A stretch of DNA of 64,000 bases from Acanthornis magna (lineage: Eukaryota > Chordata > Aves > Passeriformes > Acanthizidae), in contig JAWUZG010001072.1 in assembly GCA_036785705.1 (NCBI GenBank), positions 114,745-178,744 of the forward strand, written 5' to 3'. The notes beneath the pieces are model-generated. The model had not been told where the DNA came from, made no database searches, and was given only the letters and a program-made list of their open reading frames with translations. The translations under genes were made by a program, and so were the position numbers. Every line of letters begins with the position of its first letter. Position 1 is the first letter of the stretch. Positions 58,235 through 64,000 of this stretch are shown in pieces.

Positions 58235-61200
58235 GTGTGGCCCTGGGGACACCCCGTGCCATCGGCACTGTCCCCTCCCTGTGCCCCGTGCCACCGGCAC
58301 TGTCCCCTCCCTGTGCCCCGTGCCACCGGCACCGTCCCCTCCCTGTGCCCCGTGCCACCGGCACTGTCCCCTCCCTGTGCCCCGTGCCACCGGCACTGTC
58401 CCCTCCCTGTGCTCCGTGCCATCGGCACTGTCCCCTCCCCGCGCCCCGGGGCTGCTCCAGCCCTGGGCTGGTCCCCATCCCGGGCCCCTGAGCTCTGTCC
58501 CTTGTCCCTGTCCCCTCTCCCAGTCCCTGTCCCCATTGCCTCAGCCCTGTCCCGATCACCTGAGCTCTCTCCCAGTTCCTGTCCCTGTCACCTGTCCCCT
58601 CTCCCACTTTCCCCATCTCATGTCCCCTCTCCCAATTCCTGTCCCCAACCCCTCTCCCTTTTCCCGGTCCCTGCCCCCTTTCCCAGTCCCTGTCCCTGTC
58701 ACATGTCCCCTGTCCCCTCTCCCAGTCTCTGTCCCCTCTCCTGGTCCCCTCCCACTCTGTGTCCCTTGGCCCTGTCCCTGTCCCTCCCCTGGCCCCCAGC
58801 CCTGCTCCGGTCCCCATCCAGGTCCCCTTGTCCCCGTCCTGCTCCCCCCACTCCCTGCTCCCGTGGTGCCTTTCCTGTCCCCAGCCTGCTCCCTGATCCG
58901 TGTCCCTTGTCCCCATCCCAGGCCATGATCCCCCAGCCCCAGTCCCAGTCCAGCCCCGACTCTGGTCCCGATCCTGGTCCCTGTCACCTTTCCTGGTTCT
59001 CACCCTGGTCCCTGATCCCTCTCCTTGTCCCTGTCCCCATCCCTGTCCCCTGGGTTCTATTCCTGTCCCCTGGTCCCTGTCACCTTTCCCGGTTCCCACC
59101 CTGGTCCCTGATCCCTCTCCTTGTCCCTGTCCCCATCCCTGTCCCTTCGAGTCTATTCCTGTCCCCTGGTCCCTGTTCCCATCCCTGTCCCCTGGGGTCT
59201 GTTCCTGTCCCCTGGGGTCTGGTCCCATCCCTGTCACCTGTTCCCATCCCTGTCCCCTGGTCCCTGTCCCCATCCCTGTCCTAGTCCCCTGCCCTGATCT
59301 GTCCCCGGGTCCAGGTCCCCTGATCCCTCTCCCAGTCCCTGTCCCTGTATTTGTCCCCTCTCCCTGGTCCTGTTCCTGTCCTGGTCCCCCATTGTCCTTC
59401 CTGATCCTTGATCCCTGTCCCGGTTCTTGTCCCCACTCTGTCCTCTTCCTGTCCCTCCCCTGTCTTGCTCTCTCCCTGTCCCCATTCTCATCCCTGTTCC
59501 CATCTGCTGTCCCCATCCGTCCCCATCCTGTCCCCATCCCTCCTGTCCTGCTCTGTCCCTAGCCCATCTCCCACTCCCATCCTGTCCCCGTCCCCATCCT
59601 GCCCTGTCCCCATACCCATGCCTGTCCCCTGTCGCGCCCCTGTCCCCATCCCATCCCCTGTCCATCCCGCCCCCATCCCTGTCCCCATTCCCATCCTGTC
59701 CCCATCCCCTGTCCTGCTTTCTCCCTGTCCCCATCCCACCCCATCCCTGGCCCCTGGCCCCATCTCCATTCCGTTTCCATCCTGTCACCATCCCTGTCCC
59801 CATCTCCATCCCATTCCCTGTCCTGCTCTCCCTGTCCCCATCCTATCCCCATCGCTGTCCCCATCCCCATCGTTGTCCCCGTCCCCATCCCTGTCCCCAT
59901 CCTGTCCCTCCCCATCCCTGTCCCATCCCCATCCTGTCCCTCCCTCTCCCTGTCCCCATCCCTGTCCCCATCTCCATCCCATTCCCTGTCCTGCTCTCCC
60001 TGTCCCCATCCTGTCCCCATCGCTGTGCCCATCGCTGTCCCCATCCCCATTCTGTTCCCATTCCTGTCCCTCCCCTATCCCATCCCTGTCCCACTTCTGT
60101 CCCTACCTTGTCCCTGTCCCATCCCCACCCCTTCCCCATCCCTGTCCCCATCCCATCCCTGTCCCATTCCTGTCCCTTCCGTGTCCCCATCCCTATCCCT
60201 TCCCATCCCCATCCCTGTCCCCATCCTGTCCCTCCCTGTCCCCATCCCTGTCCCCATCCCATCCCATCCCCATCGCTGTCCCCATCCCCATTCTGTCCCT
60301 ATTCCTGTCCCAGTCCCGTCCCTCCCGTCCCCATCCCATCCCATCCCATCCCCATCCCAATCCCTGTCCCCATCCTGTCCCCACCCTGTCCCCCACCCTG
60401 TCCCCGCCCCTTCCCATGCGGGCCCCCGCGGCCTTAGCGCGGGTGGCCCCAGCCCAGCGATGTGCCGTGTGTGTCCCCTGTGTGTCCCACTCTGTCCCCG
60501 CGCTGTCCCGTGTGTGTCCCGTTGGTGTCCCCTGTGTGTCCCATGTGTGTCCCGTATGTGACCCGCGGTGTCCCGCGCTGTCCCCTGTGTGTCCCGCGCT
60601 GTCCCCGCGCTGTCCCGTGTGTGACCCGCGCTGTCCCCTGTGTGTCCCCGCAGACAACCTGTCGTACATCGAGCACATCTTCGAGATCTCGCGCCGGCCG
60701 GACCTGCTGACCAAGGTGGTGCAGTACCGCACGCAGGTGCTCAAGATCTCCGAGGAGGACGAGGTGGACACCAAGCTCACGCGCATCCCCAGCGCCAAGA
60801 AGTACAAGGGTGAGAGGGGACAGCGGGGACAGCGGGACAGCGGGGACAGCCAGAGACCCCCGGGATGGGCACGGGGACAGCGGGGACAGCGGGGACAGCC
60901 AGAGACCCCCGGGACGGGCACGGGGACAGCGGGGACAGCGGGGACAGCGGGGACAGCCAGAGACCCCCGGGACGGGCACGGGGACAGCGGGGACAGCCAG
61001 AGACCCCCGGGATGGGCACGGGGACAGCGGGGACAGCGGGGACAGCCAGAGACCCCCGGGACAGGCACGGGGACAGCGGGGACAGCCAGAGACCCCCGGG
61101 ACAGGCACGGGGACAGCGGGGACAGCGGGACAGCCAGAGACCCCCGGGATGGGCACGGGGACAGCGGGGACAGTGGGGACAGCCAGAGACCCCCGGGACG

Positions 61201-62053
61201 GGCACGGGGACAGCGGGGACAGCGGGGACAGCCAGAGACCCCCGGGACGGGCACGGGGACAGCGGGGACAGCCAGAGACCCCCGGGATGGGCACGGGGAC
61301 AGCGGGGACAGCCAGAGACCCCCGGGATGGGCACGGGGACAGCGGGGACAGCGGGGACAGCCAGAGACCCCCGGGATGGGCACGGGGACAGCGGGGACAG
61401 CGGGGAGAGCCAGGGATGGTGACAGGGACAGCGGGGATGGGGACAGCAGGGATGGGGACAGTGGGGATGGGGACACCGGGAACAGACAGGGATGGGGACA
61501 GGGACACCGGGGACAGCCGGGGATGGGGACGGGGACAGCAGGGATGGGGACAGTGGGGATGGGGACAGCAGGGATGGGGACAGCGGGGACAGCGGGGACG
61601 GGGACAGTGGGGATGGGGACAGCAGGGAACAGCCAGAGATGGGGACAGGGACGTCGGGGAGAGCCAGGGATGGTGACAGGGACAGCGGGGATGGGGACAG
61701 CGGGGACAGGGGACAGCGGGGATGGGGACAGGGATGGGGACACCGGGAACAGCCAGAGATGGGGATAGGGACATCGGGGATGATTTGGGACCCCCCCAGG
61801 AAGGATTGGGGACAACACCAGGAAGGGTTGGGGACACCCCCGGGAAGGGTTGGGGACCCCCAGGAAGGGTTGGGGACCCCCAGGAAGGGTTGGGGACCCC
61901 CGGGGAGGGCTGGGGACCCCCGGGGAGGGTTGGGGACACCTGTCGGGGGGAGGGGACACCCCTGACCCCCCCGTGTCCCCTCCCCCAGACATCATCCGGC
62001 AGCCCTCGGAGGAGGAGATCATCAAGCTGGCCCCGCCCCCCAAAAAGGCCTGA
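58063..62053 (+). CDS. PEA15: PEA15, proliferation and apoptosis adaptor protein 15, complete (3 coding exons)
   Basis: PEA15 is a small cytosolic adaptor that binds ERK1/2 and keeps it out of the nucleus. It also blocks death-receptor signalling through its death-effector domain. Coding exons 58063-58234, 60654-60809 and 61989-62053 give 130 residues, the family length. Residues 1-80 form the DED, with [20 protein letters not shown] at the start and the RPDLL motif at 72-76. Ser104 in RIPSAKK (PKC site) and Ser116 in RQPSEEE (CaMKII/Akt site) are present, and the end [11 protein letters not shown] is identical to mammals from memory. The N-terminal exon is more diverged than the last two. 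A decoy copy of the start region lies 143 bases upstream. Confidence 0.96.
58250..60420 (+). repeat. CCCATCCCTGTCC arrays in PEA15 intron 2
   Basis: 58250-58430 has five ~32-base units with CCACCGGCACTGTCCCCTC. 58480-60420 has CCCATCCCTGTCC and CCCCTGGTCCCTGT units. 60460-60650 has GTGTGTCCCGCGCTGTCC units. Confidence 0.87.
60654..60809 (+). CDS. PEA15: PEA15 second coding exon
   Basis: The exon reads [20 protein letters not shown] through [12 protein letters not shown] plus one base, finishing the DED and starting the ERK-binding tail. Acceptor is ccccgcag and donor gtgaga at 60810. It is flanked by oppositely oriented GGGACAGGGATGG-type arrays. Confidence 0.96.
60815..61935 (-). repeat. 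GGGGACAGC and GGGATGGGGACAG arrays in PEA15 intron 3
   Basis: 60815-61410 has ~40-base units with AGACCCCCGGGA and GGCACGGGGACAGCGGGGAC. 61411-61780 has GGGATGGGGACAG, the inverse of the intron 2 motif. 61790-61935 has GGAAGGGTTGGGGAC units. Confidence 0.88.
61989..62053 (+). CDS. PEA15: PEA15 terminal coding exon
   Basis: The exon completes Asp, then [20 protein letters not shown] and stop TGA (62051-62053). Acceptor is tcccccag. No AATAAA was seen in the following 1.9 kb, so the 3' end is not located. Confidence 0.96.
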
Positions 62054-62059
62054 GGGGGG

Positions 62060-63700
62060 GAGGGGCCAAGGCCGAGCCCCCCCCGCCCCCCCCCGAGACC
62101 CCTCCCCACCTTTCAGCCCCGGGGGGGGAGGGGCACCGACAGCGTGTGAAACCCCCCGAGTGGGGGAGGGGGGATGGGGGGGAAATTCCCACGGGACCCC
62201 CCCCCCCCCAATATGGGTAAGGTGGGGGGGGCGAACGGGACCACCACCCCCACCCCAAATTCGGGGGTGACAAAAACGGGACCCCCAGCCCCAAATTTGG
62301 GGGGCACAGGGACCACCCCCACCCCAAATTTGGGGGGCACAAAAATGGACCACCCCCACCCCACCCGAATTTGGGGGAGTCACAGGGACTGGGAACCCCC
62401 AGCCCAAATTTGAGGGGCACAAGGACCACCCCCACCCCAAATTTGGGGGGCACAGGAATTAGAAACCCCCACCCCAAAATTTGGGGGGGGTCACAAAAAC
62501 GGGACCCCCCCCCACCCCAAATTTGGGGGGGGGGGGTCACAAGGATCGCCCCCCTACCCTAATTTCGGGGGAAAATTCGGGGGGGAGGGCACAGGCACTT
62601 GGAGTCCCCCACCCCAAATTTTGGGGGTCACAAAAACGGGACCCCCCCCACCCCAAATTTGGGGGTCACAGGCACTTGGAACCCCCAGCCCCAAATTTGG
62701 GGGGGGTCACAGTCATTGGGATCCCCCAGCCCCAATTTGAGGGGGGAGTGACAGGGACTGGGACCCCCCCACCCCAAATTTGGGGGTCACAAGCACCAGG
62801 ACCCCCCCAAATGCAATTTTGGGGGGGGGTCACAAGCACTGGGACCCCCCACCCAAATCTGGGGGGGGAGTTAAGTATTGGGACCTCCCCAACCCAAATT
62901 TGGGGAGACACAGGGGGGGGTGACAGGGACTGGGACCCCCACCCCAAATTTGGGGAGTCACAAGCACCAGGACCCCATCCCCAATTTTGGGGGGGCCACA
63001 GTGGGGGGGGTCACAAACAGCAGGACCACCCCCAAACCCCAATTTTGGGGGGGGTCAGAAACACAGGGACCCCTCCCCCAATTCTGGGGGGGGTCTCAAA
63101 CAGTGGGGCCGACCCCCACCCCAATTTTGGGGGGGGCTTTAAGTATTGGGACCCCCCACCCCAAATTTGGGGGACATGGCGGGGGAGTGACAAGGATTGG
63201 GACCCCCAAACCCCAATTTTGGGGGGGTCACGAGCACAGGGACCCCCACCCCAATTTGGGGGGGGTCAGAAACACTGGGACCCCCTACCCCAGCTTGGGG
63301 GGGTCACAAGTACAGGGACCCCCACCCCAATTTTGGGGGGGGGTCTCAAGCACTGGGACCCCCCACCCAAATCGGGGGGGCTTTAAGTATTGGGACCCCC
63401 CCACCCCAAATTTGGGGGGACATGGGGGGGGTGACAGGGACTGGGACCCCCACCCCAATTTTGGGGGGGCTTTAAGTATTGGGACCCCCCAACCCAAATT
63501 TGGGGGACATGGCGGGGGAGTGACAAGGATTGGGACCCCCACCCCAATTTTGGGGGGGTCACGAGCACAGGGACCCCCACCCCAATTTTGGGGGGGGTCA
63601 GAAACACTGGGACCCCCTACCCCAATTTTGGGGGGGGTCACGAGCACAGAGACCCCTCCCCAATTTGGGGGGGGGCACAGGAGGGCGGGGGGAGGTCTGG
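62060..63700 (+). repeat. CCCCAAATTTGGGGG array in the PEA15 3' flank
   Basis: Units of about 35-40 bases with ACCCCAAATTTGGGGG, GTCACAGGGACTGGGA and TTTAAGTATTGGGACC. It probably overlaps the PEA15 3' UTR. 63700-64000 is G-rich sequence with a short repeat TGACCCCCCCGAAATTGGG; no gene was seen there. Confidence 0.85.
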
Positions 63701-64000
63701 AAGGTTCCGAGGTCAGGGCTGATTTTGGGGGGGGGTCTCGGCCCCCCCCGGGCAGGGCTGAGCCACTTTTGGGGGGGGGGGGGAGGGGCACGACCCCAAC
63801 CCCCCCCGGGGGCTGTGGCAGGAGGGGACAGGGAGGTGACAAAGGGGGGGGGGCAGGAAGGGGTGAGAGCCCCCCGAAATTGGGGAAAAAAACCCAAAAA
63901 TATAAATTTGGGGGAGCAGGAAGGTGTGACCCCCCCGAAATTGGGGAAAAAAAACCCAAAAAAAATCAATTTTGGGGGGGCAGGAAGGGGTGACCCCCCC

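Overview
The window looks like vertebrate, most likely bird, genomic DNA from a GC-rich microchromosome (inferred). It carries three forward-strand, intron-containing genes in the order ATP1A2 (3' part), CASQ1, PEA15. The same order is found on human 1q23, and that region corresponds to chicken microchromosome 25 (established knowledge, not checked here). Coding sequence totals about 3.2 kb, roughly 5 % of the window. Nearly all the rest is tandem repeat, and almost every intron has its own minisatellite.

Layout: 1-26875 holds the last ten coding exons of ATP1A2, the Na+/K+-ATPase alpha-2 catalytic subunit, encoding the C-terminal 386 residues, with a poly(A) signal at 26967. 26973-29835 is a repeat-filled spacer. 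29836-48724 is an 11-exon calsequestrin-1 gene (533 residues predicted). Its exon 1 contains a translated VSG/AVSG repeat, its thioredoxin-like body has lost many acidic residues, and its Asp tail is very long and runs into a GAT/GAC array in the 3' UTR. 49520-51380 is spacer repeat. 51380-54500 is a CpG-rich block with a likely untranslated first exon of PEA15 ending at 51667. PEA15 coding exons lie at 58063-62053 and give a complete 130-residue protein that is highly conserved. The window ends in its repeat-rich 3' flank.

The most striking structure is not a gene. At many splice junctions the neighbouring minisatellite has captured the exon edge together with its splice site, so introns carry 1 to 11 or more truncated copies of the adjacent exon end plus donor or acceptor. 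Two exons (ATP1A2 4258-4426 and PEA15 60654-60809) are flanked by arrays of the same motif in opposite orientation, which would put the exon in the loop of a very long pre-mRNA hairpin. The three proteins act at excitable membranes and in signalling: ion pumping (ATP1A2), sarcoplasmic reticulum calcium storage (CASQ1) and ERK/death-effector signalling (PEA15). They are neighbours by ancient synteny, not an operon-like unit.
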